This document shows positions 1-12,800 of a stretch of DNA of 64,000 nt, piece after piece (positions within the stretch are counted from its first letter, which is position 1; each line of letters begins with the position of its first letter). This stretch comes from Cinclus cinclus (Eukaryota > Chordata > Aves > Passeriformes > Cinclidae). The notes beneath the pieces were generated by a model. It was not told the origin of the DNA. It saw nothing but the letters and a program-made list of their open reading frames with translations, and did no database searches. Location: assembly GCF_963662255.1 (NCBI RefSeq), contig NC_085046.1:100891324-100955323 (forward strand), written 5' to 3'. The position numbers and the translations under genes were made by a program.

Positions 1-3000
1 TGGTATGACCTCCTGCAGAGGCACAGCTTTATTATACTGCTATTGTATAATACATTCCTGGCATTTTTGCTGCTGCCAAAAAAACAGCGACAAGGAGTGC
101 CTATGATTCCTTCAAGGCTGGGAATAAAAACCTATTAACATTTGTTCCTATAGAAACTCAGCTATTAAAAAATAACTACAAGAACAAATGAAAGAAACAT
201 TGAACTGTTAAGCCCTTTTTATGTCAAAAACCTTGAAAGAAAGACATTGGGGAAAATTTAGCTCAAGTGGGGGATATACAATATTAAAAATACTCATTTC
301 ATGTTTACAGAAATATAAATCAGTCATGTGATATTTCACAATCACAGCAAGCCTTCAGACAGGCACTAGCTAAACAAACCCAGGCTAAGTGTAGTAGCTT
401 ACCATTTGAAATCCCATGGCTACAACAGAACCCAAGAGCTACAGCCCATTACTCAATGCAAACTCCCCAGAACACTGACTTGGCTGATTCTCATGCTCAG
501 TCTGCCTCCTCAGCCTTATTTGTCCAAGTACAGCAACTGCAGTGCACCTCTCCTGCCAAATTTGACTCATCTTCAAAAAATCAGAATCTTTCACTGATGC
601 TAGTCTTTCACATCTTGTATTTTCTTGAGACAAATTAAGGACAATAGATTTGTGTTGAGACTGTGCCATGAAGATATCCCTCTAAGCAGCAAAATCCTCA
701 AACTGTGAGAGAAAGCAATCTTTCTATAATCTCTGTAATTTTTCCAAGATTTATCTGGCTGGCAACAAAACATACCAGTTGCCCTTTTCTCTTTATGCCT
801 TCTTTCTATCATTATGAGTACATTTTTTCCATCATATTATTTCACTCCATTCACAACATTGTCCCTGGAAAGAGACAGTTGTTAGACATCTCAGGAAGGA
901 AAAATTTTTATGTTAAAATGCCCCTGGGAAATGAAAAGCATAGGCAAGAAGGAGGTAATTTTTTTTGCTAAAGTAAGATGAAATCTACCCTTTCTGCTTG
1001 GGCTATCAATTTCAAGGAGGATTTAATAGATAAATTATCCATGTATGTTGGAATACCCTTCCAAATCTTGACTGTAAAATAGATAACACATACAGTCTAC
1101 CTGCAAAGTCCAAGGTAAACAGAAATTGCTGCTTCCTTGTTCAGAGGCCAGGGAGTAGCACCATGCCCTTCACAAGCAGCACAGGGAGAAGGGCAGGAAC
1201 TCTCAGGCAGCATGAAAGCAAAATGAAAGCTGCAGCATGACTTTTAGGGCATCACACAAACAAAATTAGGGTAGGAGACATTGCCACAGGAGGATTTCAC
1301 ACTCTGAAAAGGCAGAAATATCTCTATGCAACTTGGGCAGAGACAGACTTTTTTGAAAATTGCACCAAGACTGAGGTGGTGCAAAACATCAGAAAGTTAC
1401 TTAACAATACACTCTACCCAGTCACAGTCACACTACTACTGTTAATTCTACTGCTAATCAAGCATTTTTCACTTGATTTCCACTATATTTCTATAAACAT
1501 ACCCCACCAACTCTCTCCTTTCTCTCTGCTGAGTGCTTGATAAGGTCAAAAGTAGATCCACTGAGACCAAATATTTCTATATATAGAAGTAATTGCCTGT
1601 GGAATTAAGTACACTTGCCTGGGTATCTAGTTCATACTAAACTTAATTTAGCTGATTTTCCTCATCTATTATGTTCATTATTAGGGACAGTGCACAAACT
1701 GCCAGCTGCAGCAATTCCTATCAAAGATGGAAACTAATTATCTAATTATGTGGCAAGAATGAGTTCCTCTGCGAGAACATCTGCAACCATCAGATGCAGA
1801 CAAACAAGTAAACTATGACAGGGAAGAACCAGTTCCTCCAGACAGCCATGTGGCACACACCTCCTTTATAAAAGGAGGCAAAAGAATGGTAGTGTATTCT
1901 AGGAAAACTAGTTCTCATTAACTATTTCAAATACATCCCACGTAAGCAAAGCAAACAGTTGAACAAGCCCCATTGCAGGCACAGTGTGCTAGACAATATC
2001 AGCTGATTAAAAATATGTGAAATTTAAAAATAAACAACAAAAAACTTCAGGGAAACAAGGTTGAGTGTCTGGACATGCTGTTTCCTAGGTCTCTGCATCC
2101 CAGAAGAGGATTCAGGGAGAGAAGGAAACGGCAGTAGTGGAAGAAGATCCAACCATGGAGCTCTTAAGAGATCTTAACACATACAAGTCAGAGGATGCAT
2201 AGGGAGCAACACTGTTCTTTATCACCCCTGTTGTTTTTGAAAGGTTGTGGAGAAAGGTGAATGTTATATCTGTCTTCAAAGAGGGACATAACAAGCCATG
2301 GGTCTGCAGGCTGGCTAGCCTCACTCTGCTTCCTGGGAAAACTACAGAGCAAATCCTCTGAGAAGCTGCTTCTGAGCACAAGAAGGTGAAGAAAGTGACC
2401 AAGACCAGTCAGCATGGACTTACTGAGGGTTAACCATGTCAGAGCCTGAAGGATGAAAAAACAGGCACGCAATTCAGCCCTCAGGTGGCACCCAACTCAG
2501 AGGTGCATTCAGTATCCTTGAGGGCAGGGCTACTCTTCAGAGGGCCTTAGGCTGGAGGCAGATACAGGTCAAATGGAGCCTTTGCATACCTCAGAAAGAA
2601 TAAATGCCAGGCACTGCTTGTGGGAAGGAAGAGCCCCTGGCTATCAGAGAAGCTGGGGACTGGCTGCCTGGGAAGCAGCTCTGCCCAAAAAGACCTGAGG
2701 GAAGCAATCTGAGCATGAACCAGCAGCACACTCTGACAGCAGAGACAGCCAGCAGCAAGCCACAGGAGCCAAGACAGAACATTAGGCAAAGTATTTGCCC
2801 TCTTTGAGATGTGGCGTAGCGCCACCTGGGCCACACAGCACATGAAAAATGTTGCCAAGATGGCACAAACTGGGAGGAGGGCTGCAAGACAGTGAGGGCT
2901 GGAGGACTTGCCCTATGAGGAGAGGCTGAGGGAACAGGGCCAGCTCAGCCTGGAGACACAATGGCTTCGGGGGCCACAAAGCTGCCTGTCAGAACCCATG

Positions 3001-3789
3001 GGAGGGGCTGCTGAGAAACTGAACCAGGCTCTTCAGTGAGGTCAGGACAAGGAGCAAATTGAATGGGAAGAGCCAGAGTCTTGATGTGAGGATGTCACTA
3101 CGAGGACTATTTGAACAACTGCCCAAGGAGGTTGTGGAACCTCTGCTCTGGGGCCCAGCCAGGCAATGGCCTGAGCAATCTGGTCTGAATTCAGCAAGTC
3201 TGCGTGGACAGAAAGTTGGTCTCAAGTTCTCATGAGCTCCCTTCCAGCCCACAAGGTCCTTCCCACTTGCAAAAAGTGACCAGCACTGGAACCTCTGGAA
3301 GACAAACTGAACAAGACAGCTTTTCTTCTCCTCATGACAAGTCTCAGTCTCATGATGTTTAGGCAGCCTGGAGAGAAATGTATCTGTTTGGGGTTTTTTT
3401 AATGTATTTCACTACAATGACTACCTTCTATTTACCAATGCCCTCCAGGAGCATTTATCAATATTTAAGTTTTTCAGCAACGTGATTATAAGAACAACAG
3501 TATTGCCTCTACAGCAGGCTTGGTCTGAAATAGCAGATGTGACCCAGGCCAGGATTTATATACAGATTTAGAAGGAACAGGCTTACCCTGTATCTACTAT
3601 CTACTGTGTTTTGCTCTGGTGTATTCAAAATTGTTCTCAGTTTACATCTGAATAAATAGCAGCCATACCACAGGCTTCATAGGATTTACTGATGTCCTTG
3701 GGGAAGTAGTTTATGGACCTGAAACAGACAGCTATTTTTTTAGAAAACTTCTAAACAGTCAAAATTAATTAAAGGGAACATTTACTTAC
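1..3789 (-). other. RAB31: RAB31 intron 6 (partial)
   Basis: The intron begins with donor GTAAGT at 3789 and runs off the left edge. No sequence encoding the expected last exon (proline-containing tail ending in Cys-Cys and a stop) could be found on the minus strand. Apart from the degraded CR1 at about 2105-3290 it is AT-rich, non-coding and unremarkable. Confidence 0.85.
2105..3290 (+). mobile_element. Degraded CR1 LINE, RT region to 3' end
   Basis: The plus strand follows the order of a CR1 element. First comes reverse-transcriptase leader sequence (about 2280-2420: the AGCCTCACT...CCTGGGAAA and CAGCATGGACTTAC blocks). Next is the CTGGGAAGGAAGA / GCAGCACACTCTGACAGC region (about 2600-2800). 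Then comes the GCCCTATGAGGAGAGGCTGA and GGTTGTGGAACCTCTG 3' blocks (about 2900-3280). Stops and deletions break it throughout. It is antisense to RAB31. Limits are approximate. Confidence 0.8.
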
Positions 3790-3899
3790 TTATTCCTTGA
3801 AAAAGTTCTTCAATGTTAACAGCATTCTTTGCACTGGTTTCAACAACAATTGCACCTATGGATTCTGCATATTCTTTGGCATCCTTCATTGGAACCTCC
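3790..3899 (-). CDS. RAB31: RAB31 coding exon 6 (residues 127-163, ETSAK box)
   Basis: 110 bases after a strong T8-CAG acceptor, ending at donor GTAAGT. One base completes Arg127, then 36 codons run from [16 protein letters not shown] through the G5 box ETSAK (147-151) to ELFQGI, plus one base of codon 164. A following exon starting in phase 1 is required for the tail and prenylation cysteines. M131 and V154 are conservative differences from the mammalian protein as I recall it. Confidence 0.95.
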
Positions 3900-6800
3900 C
3901 TGAAAAAAAATTAAAACATTTATAAATAAAATAAGCCAATTGTTTTTTTTTTAATAACTTTTAAGAAAAAAGCCCCAAACAACCTCAAACACAGCCTGAT
4001 CAGAAGGGCATTAATATTCTCTTCAACTCCATACAAGCAGGACTATCTTTCTTCATATGGCATTTTGATCATCTTGTTCAAATATACCAAAATTTCAACA
4101 AAATTGATCAATCTGCAGATTTCTGTGACTTGCTGTTGAATCCATGCCTTCAGAAAAGGAAGATAATTTAAAGAAAATCGCATTTGTTTGTGACCTATAG
4201 TTGACTTTGATAAGAAAAGCACTCTCCACACGCCAAACGTTCAAATAAGATAAGGTACAACTGTTGTGGATGAAAATGATAAGACCATTGTATGTCTTGG
4301 TCTTTGCAAGCAGCAAGGAAACGAGAGATTCTGAAATAAATATGAAAGCCACTGACTTCAAGAACATCAGCAACAGCAATCTGTGAGTGCCAATTCACTG
4401 GGGAAAGACATCATTCTGTGCCATTTCACCAAAGTAACTCCATCTTAAAATCACCAGCAGAACACCCTCATTTTGCAACCACTACTTCACACATCAAAAG
4501 CTGGCAAATGCAGTTTACAGCATTCAAAAAGACCTCTGCTTTAAACAAGCTAGTCCCATGCTGGCCTTGTATCTCCCTGAGCCAGGTGGCAGAGCTGGAT
4601 CTGCCCATGTGTGCTGCTGACTGTAAACATCTCTGTTTCTAGTTTTTGAGCAATAACAGAATCTGCACCAACTGCTTCACCCCACAGCTCCCATATACCA
4701 ATCCAGACGCTCATTGTACAATTTCCTCCCAGTATGAGTGTGTCAGACACATCACTTATCTTGGTGTCATCAGCAAACTGCTGAGGGTGCACTTGATCCC
4801 TTCATCTGTGTCATTGCTGAAGGCATTAAATAACACTGGTCCCAGTATGGATCCCCAAGGGCACCACTGGTATCCATCAGGACTCTGAGCTATTTACCAC
4901 TACCCTCCAGATGCAAAAGTATAACCAACTCCTTGCCCATCAAAGCCATTAAATCCATCTCTTTCCAGTTTAGAGAGAATGATGTTATAAATGACCATGT
5001 CAAAGGATTTAAAGAAGTCCAGATAACTTGGGGAATAAGGAAATACTATGGATGCATAGAATGAAGAACTGAGCTTGAAATTCTGATGAATTTTCTTAAC
5101 CAAGATTTCCAGTGAACACAATTTGTTCAGAAGGTGAACCACATTTTTAGGGAAGTGAACGCTTCCTAGCTCCTGTTACAACTGTTGAATTCTATAATGC
5201 TCAAAAAAGTATTATGGACACTTACAACATTTTAGCATTGAAGCTTCAGCTCCTGTCTTTGAAAGTACTTTTAAATGGCCTGTCAGAAGAACAGGACACA
5301 TCAGAAGAAAGCCTTATTCCTATTACTTAAAAGTATGCAGAACATACAGTAGTTCTAAGAGTTGACAGCACTACAACAAAGATGAGGATTTATACTTGCT
5401 AAAATTTCTTGCCTATCTGTACAAATTTCTTCAAAGTAGAGAAGAAATTTACTTCAACAGAGCATGAAGAATTGCTGATAGCTTATTAACAGCATTGAGG
5501 AAAAGCAGTGTGACCCCTAAGTGTCCCAAATACATCTTGGCAGCTCAAAACCAAACTTCAGATGCTAAACAGGGAGGGTAAAATGGTCAGTGATTGTGAG
5601 AAATACATTAATTCCTCCTTACATTATCCCTTATACTCATAGAGATGGCAGAATCAAACCAACTTGAACCAGGTCAGCTTCACCTCTTTTGCATATATTC
5701 ACATTGGTCTTAAAAGCAGCTGCCTCTCTGATAACCAGCAAAACATCTGCCAAAAGCTCGACAAAACCAAACAGAGAGATGCCAAACATGCATACAAACA
5801 GCAGCTTGTTCCTGTGTGCTCATATTATCTTACTTGTAAATTCTCTGTGCCTAAAGGCATGTGTATTTTCTACTCATCAGAAAAAAATCTGATAAATTGG
5901 TGACATGTTTCATCTAAAACCATTTTTACTGAAGTAAATCTGAAGACATAAAGCAGACAGAGAATGCAAACAGCTGCATGCATTGCATAAACAATCAGAT
6001 TTCTGGAAGAACTGTGAAAATATATCACATATGAGACAGTCTACTCTCTATTTTTCCACCAAAATAACTTCAGCTGGACATCACTGGATAACTTCAGAAA
6101 GACAAAAGACTGGGGGATGCAAAAAGAACAACTGCACAAAAAAATATTACCAAAACTATTCATAGTTATGAAGAGAAAAAATGTCCTCTCCCATAGAAAC
6201 CAAAAAGATTGAGAGACATTAGCTCATGGAGTACATGAATTCACTAGATAAAGGATGCATTTATTGTACAAATAAAGAGGAAGGGCAGTAAAATAGAGAC
6301 TAAAAAAATACATAATTCAAATTGTGCTGTTGTTATTGATGTTGTGCATTGCTAGAATCACTGATTCTAGTACAGGAGGACAAAATTATATACTATTATA
6401 ACAATGAAGCAAAATTGCTACCCAAAGGGAAGAAACAATATACTTAATACAATGAAAACAAACAAAAAGTATTACCTGATATCAGAGAGATCACATTTAT
6501 TTCCAGCGATGGCCATTACAATGTTTTCAGGACCATGTTCTTTTAGTTCTTTCACCCATTTTTTCAAAGTATGAAATGAATCCTACATCAGAGAAATAAT
6601 AAAGTAAGCTATCAGCACACACTCTGTCAATGTATTTGCCTTTATTTTAAAGTAGAATAGCACAGCTTTGACAGTATTAATGCAATAACTATTATATAGA
6701 TCACAAGACTAGAAGATAATTTATCTATCTATGCAATTTGCTTTTCAAGCTTTGGGCCATAAGACCTCTTCAAATTAATTCTTCATCTTAGATGTTTCCC

Positions 6801-9800
6801 TCTTTTCCACTTTCCCTCCTCCCTGCTCCAATGCGGCACTGAATATTAACCTTCCAGCAATGAAGAAACTACCCCAGCTCTTCTAGTAGCTCATTTCCTT
6901 CACTTAATGTGAGCTTCATTTGTCTAATTTCACTTCTGTCCAGCAGTTTACCATCTCAATCACTGTCATATTTTTGGTAATATCCAATGGAGCTTCCACA
7001 GAGATGCCCACTTCCCCGCATTTCCAAATCTGTGATCTGGTAAGCCTCAATTTACTCATTATAAAACTGAAGAGAGAGGTGACAATTCACTTGGCTTTTT
7101 CCCCTCCAAGCACAAAAATCAAACTCTATCTGATGCTACCTATCTTTAAATAGTAATTTTTCTATTTCTTTACACAAGTGAAGCAGTAGCTTTAAGATAA
7201 CACTTCTTGGAGATTCTAATTATAATGCACAGTTGAAATTCTTACTGACAAAGTGAACTCCCAAATAGATTATAAGCAATTTTTCCCCTTCAGAAATGCA
7301 CATAAGAGTTGTGTCTAAATCAGCAATAGCTGCATCAGTATCACCAAAGATAGAGCCTTATCATTCGCTTGGGTAAAAAAATCCATTCTGCTTTAGTGAT
7401 TAACACTGAATATTAAGCATCAGAAAGTAAAATACACATTGATCTTCCTCTCCTATTTCCCCCTCTTTATCTTGAGAGCTGTTCCACATAAGCTTGGAGA
7501 AAGGCTGCCAAAACAAAATTTTATTCTTAAAATATATTATGAGATCAGTTGTAAGGTATTTAAATCAAAAGTATTAATCCAGCATGATTCACTCTTCCCC
7601 ACTTTTTACTGGCAAATTAGCAATGGAGGACAGCACTGCTGCACAACAGTGACCACCACCATCAGTGACTGATCATTACACTAATGCACTGGGGAACCAA
7701 ACCAGCCCTCCCAACCTCATTGTAAATAAGTCAATTGGCAAGAAAGGAATAAAATGCTAGTGAACTCTCCTGGCCATCCATCCATTAGCACTGCCTCTAA
7801 CTCTGCTGTATCAGCAGGGGTTTCTTCCAAAAGGAGTGAAAGAGGCATTCAGCTGGAATCTCCTAGCCTCCTCTCCCTATGAAATGAGCCAGAGAAGTTA
7901 AGGATCTAAAAATACAATTTTCATTCCAACTGAATAATCTTGAGGCAAAAGGTCAGAAACCTATGATTTCATTACCAGTTTCAAAATTAAGACATGACGC
8001 CTGCGATGCAAATATTAAATTATGTACTTAGATAAAAATAATTAGCTTTAAAATCAGTAATATGCAAACAACTTAATTTCTACTCAGATGATAAAGCTAA
8101 CAGCTGCTATTTGTGGTAAAAATTCAACTCCAAACAGAGAACATAGGTGGTGGTGGTGTAAGGGGTATTGTAGGATATTAATCCTGTCTCCTTAGTCAGA
8201 GCAAACCCAAAAAAACGTTTGCAGTCTCCAAACCTTTTGTTTACACAAAGTTGAAACAACACAGAAGCAGGACTTTTTATTTAATGTTTTAAGGCAGTTG
8301 GACACCTCCTCCCAGATCTACACAAACTACCAAAGCACATGCACACCAGAGAAATTAAATTCTGCAGTTGTGGGGTTTAACTCCAACACAGGAGTTAACA
8401 CAGGCAAAAAGTATCCCAAAGGTCTTACCTGTTTGGTGATATCATACACTATCACAGCTGCTGCTGAACCTCGGTAGTACATCGGAGCCAAGGAATGAAA
8501 CTGTTAAAACATAAAACCCCAAAGGAAAGTATCATTAATAAATTAGGATTATCACATGCTTTGCCAGGTCTCAAAGACTTGCCATGGCAGGACCACCTGC
8601 TTTCTTTCATCCCACCTAGAACAGATCTTATCAGTGGTCACCCATCTCTTATTTTCCTTAAACACAAGGAAGCCAGACCTTCTTTATCTCTTGCTGTTCT
8701 TCATCCCACTAAATTAACAAAACCAGCGTTTACTGGTTCAATGCTTCATTTCAACTACAAGGCATGGACCCTGAGGACAAGTTTTGACAGGACACTCACC
8801 TACAGTTCAAAGCTTAACCTGATGGTGTAGGGACGCCTTCCCCTGGCAAACCACAGTCCTGCTTTATAGATCTAAGCAATGACTAGATTCAGCATGGGTT
8901 TGAATTTCATAAAACATTGCAAATTACTTGGATAAAATTAACTTTTCAGAAAAATCTGAACACCTGTCTTGTTTACCTATTCTATACTATGATAGGTATT
9001 TCAAAAAACATGGATTCTAGCAGTTATTCTTCAGGTTTTTGTTTCAAGGAAACATTTTTTGAGGAAAAAAACCCAAGAAATAAACATGTTTGTTATAACA
9101 ACTGAAGAACAGCATAATTTCCCTAATTTACCAATGACTAAGCAGCTGATTTAGAATTTCAGCTTACAATTACAATTAGAGAAAGGAAGTAAAAGAAGTA
9201 TTTCTGCTGATTCAACTAAGCTTAGTCTCAATCAAACCAAAAATAATCTTTCTTGGAAAATGCATTCAGTCTCAGTATGCTCACACAGCCATTTTATAAT
9301 TTTTGGGGGAAGTTATGTGCAAAAGCTGCATATTAAGATGCAGGTCAGCGCCTAAATCACACAAATTATTAGGGCAGGGTCTGAAACTCACTGCCCAGCA
9401 AACATGCACGGATCCACGTGTTACACTGCAAACCTCTGCTAATTTACTGGACACATCTTTTTTCCCAGAGCCATACCTACTGACTGAGCATTTAGACTTT
9501 TAGCAGCCTCCACATTTCTTGCTGTTTCACGTGCAAGGTATCAGGCAATTTATTTGCAGTGCCGGTTCACTTGCCAGTTTGTAAGCTATTTATCACAGAT
9601 CACGCACACCAGCTCAAGGTCGGCGCTTTCTTTTGTAACAGTGTGGACGCACAGCAGCACTGACAGATGGTCAAGTGCTGAAGTGTTTTGGGGAGCGAGG
9701 CAGGTGGGAGAGCTCATTAATAAAAGAAAACAGCAGGAAAGAGGATGAGAAAAGAAAGAGGAATCAGTCAAGAAGCATGGTCTGAAGAAATGGGATCAGC

Positions 9801-12800
9801 CAAGATGCCGAGGGAGCTGGGTAGATGTGTGCTTTCTGGGGTTTTAGTGTGTAACTGTATTACTTGCATGCTTAACGCAATAAATGCTTTCCAGAATTTT
9901 TAGGCTCCTAAATCATGACAGAAATTTTCAGTTTCAGAATGGACCTACAACAGTCACATAGACCAAGTGCCTGATTAATTCAGGGCTGCCCAAAAGTTAA
10001 AGCATCTTGTTAAGGGCATTGTCCAAATGCTTCATAAACATTGACAAGCTTGAGGCATCACTTCAGGTAACAAGAAGGGGTTTTTCAAGTATGTTAACAG
10101 CAGAGGAGGCCTAAAGAAAACATTGGACTCATTACTTGTTTCATGATCACTGTGGCCAAGGCACCCCAGCTACTACCACATCCCCCAAGTCCTTCTTAAT
10201 CACAAACAAGTCTAGGAGGGCATCTTGCCTGGTTGGTCCACTGAAGGTTTGAGCCTGCAACCAGAAGTTATCTCCTACAATCTCCAAGAGCTTCCAAGAC
10301 CTTCTCCTCAACATAAGTGTTGTGTTGAAGTAGCCTGAAAGTCAGGAACCTTAACTGTAGAGGATACATCTGATCTTTTATGGCATATGCACACTCCTCC
10401 TAGTCTGTAAACTCAAGGAAAAAAAACATACATACCCTACACATATGGTGATTTGGTCTTAATCCAGATAACATTTTAATCTAGATTACACAGCATTTCA
10501 TGAATTTACAAAGAGCTCTCTGATAACAGTAATCACACTTCACAGGAGCCATGCAGTTAAACTCACATACTCCAAATTCCTTCAAGACTGGCCTTGAAAG
10601 CACACTCAGAACATCTTGGGAATTTCTCTCCCTTTTCTTCTGACCAGCTGACAAGAATAATCCCTAAATATCTGTTTCACTGAAGAATAGTTGCAGTGTT
10701 AGAGCCAGAAAGCAAAAATAAAAGTAATTTAAAACAAACAAACAAACTGAACAAAAAAATGCCCTTTGTCATTCTCTTATACAGACTAATAAACAAACAT
10801 GAGCATACGCTATGTCCCAGTCACTAGAAATCACTGTTTTCTACAAGAAAACAGGAAAAGCATCTTTGCAACACTGAACGAATTTAAAATTTTTCACTGA
10901 ATGAAGTTAAGAATTTTAACTGCATGAGTTTCATGATCTAATGATAGACTCTTAACAAATGTGCTTCATGAACATGAATTTTCCAATAACATGCAAATAA
11001 TTGTGTTTCATTTTTCTTTTAAATCAGTGCCCAAAAGCAAAGTCCTCTTGAACATTTTTCTGGCCTAATTAATTGGAAAAAGAGAGTCACACCAAGTTAA
11101 AGAGATACAAAATACTAATCTGCACATTTTTCACCTGCCAAGGACCAAATGTGGGACAGATGACAAAAACAAGTGAAACACAAAAAAACAGCTCACAAAA
11201 CAAAATATCACAGGACTACATTCTATATTACAAATTACTATGTCTATAACCTCGATTTTATAGCTCAGTATTTCTGTAACCAGTAATTCCCATGAAAATT
11301 AGGAGAAACAGAAGCAGTTTGAGATTTGGCATAAGAACAACTCTACTTGAGAAGGGCCACCTAAAAATGCTCAGGCAGCCACTCCTGGTTCTGCCATGCA
11401 AACACTCAGGTTACAGCCCGAACTTCCCAGGGAGTCAGCCCCTCCATAACCTGCAGCTGAGAACAGCACTCTGGCAAATGTCACCCCTTCCTGCAACCAG
11501 CAGCAGCTCACATCCCCTTGCCTTAACAGGAAAACACAGACCAGAAAGAGATGTCCAACAGCTCCCATCATCACAAATAATCACACTCCTAGTCCATTTC
11601 AAAAGCTGATCAATGTTCTGCCTAAAATAATAAGTTTTCTTTTTTCATTATACTGCTATAGGGATCATATTATTGTGGTAATTAATAACATTTTGAATTC
11701 CTAATTACTAAGTTACTTGTAATTTGCTTGCACCTTGGCTTAGTAAAATTTAGGGATCACTGCTTGCCTTTAGTTGAAATATTAATATAGAGTGACAAGC
11801 TTGGAGATTTAACTTTGCCAGTTTGGTATACCAGGCTCTTCCACTCTGAAGATAGCATAAAAGGGAGAAATCAGAGTCTAATCACCTTTCCTCGTGCCTG
11901 GTCCAGCTTCAGTTCATCTTTCCTGACTGCTGGTGACCAGGTTTCTATGCAGCATTATAGACATTGAACAGCCTTAACTACACATCCCTAACACTTCTCT
12001 CATGTCTATGTCATACTCACATGATCATTCTTTAATTGGTGAATAGATTCAAAGGTAGCTTTTCTCCTCTGTTTCCTCCCCCCCCAAAAAAATTTAAAAC
12101 TCACATACAACTTTACAGCATATATTTTTGTTAGGAGCAAAAAATACAGAACCTTGGTACTAACACTACCAAACTTTATCTCAACTGCTTTCCACCTTCT
12201 AAGCACTGGGAACATGTCCCATCTTTGTATATTGAGTAAACTACAATTTGCAGGTCACCTACTGTGGGGATTTAGAAGTTTCATGCCTCTCATTCAATGT
12301 CCACCAAAAAAAGTTTGCCTATTTGACCAAGTGCATCGCTCATTAGCCCCATTTTGCTTTTGGAGAGGTTGATAACAACTGGTGAGGCTGAGGTTGCTAA
12401 CCACACAGTGCCATACTCAGGTTGCAGGGGTACATTTTCCAAACCAGCAGCCAGGCTGAAAGGACCACTCAAAATATAAATAAGAAACTTATTTTACCAA
12501 AGGCATGCCAAAACCCAGAATCAATTAATTCATGCAAAGTCCCAGGACTCTCCTCCTCAAGGACACACAGTGTGCTCTACATCTACAGTCACCTGAATCC
12601 TGGTGCAACGCTGAGAGCACTTCAGGCATCTACTTCCTTGCACTCCTCTACCAACATATCCACTTTGCACTTGTGGTTCATCATCTCTGACACTAAGCAA
12701 AGAAGTGAGGCCACGTGCATTATGAAATTTCCTCTGAAAGCAGAACCCAAGGGTCCAACTAGAGGCTGCCCAACTCTTCACAGCTGTAGAGCCCCACAAT

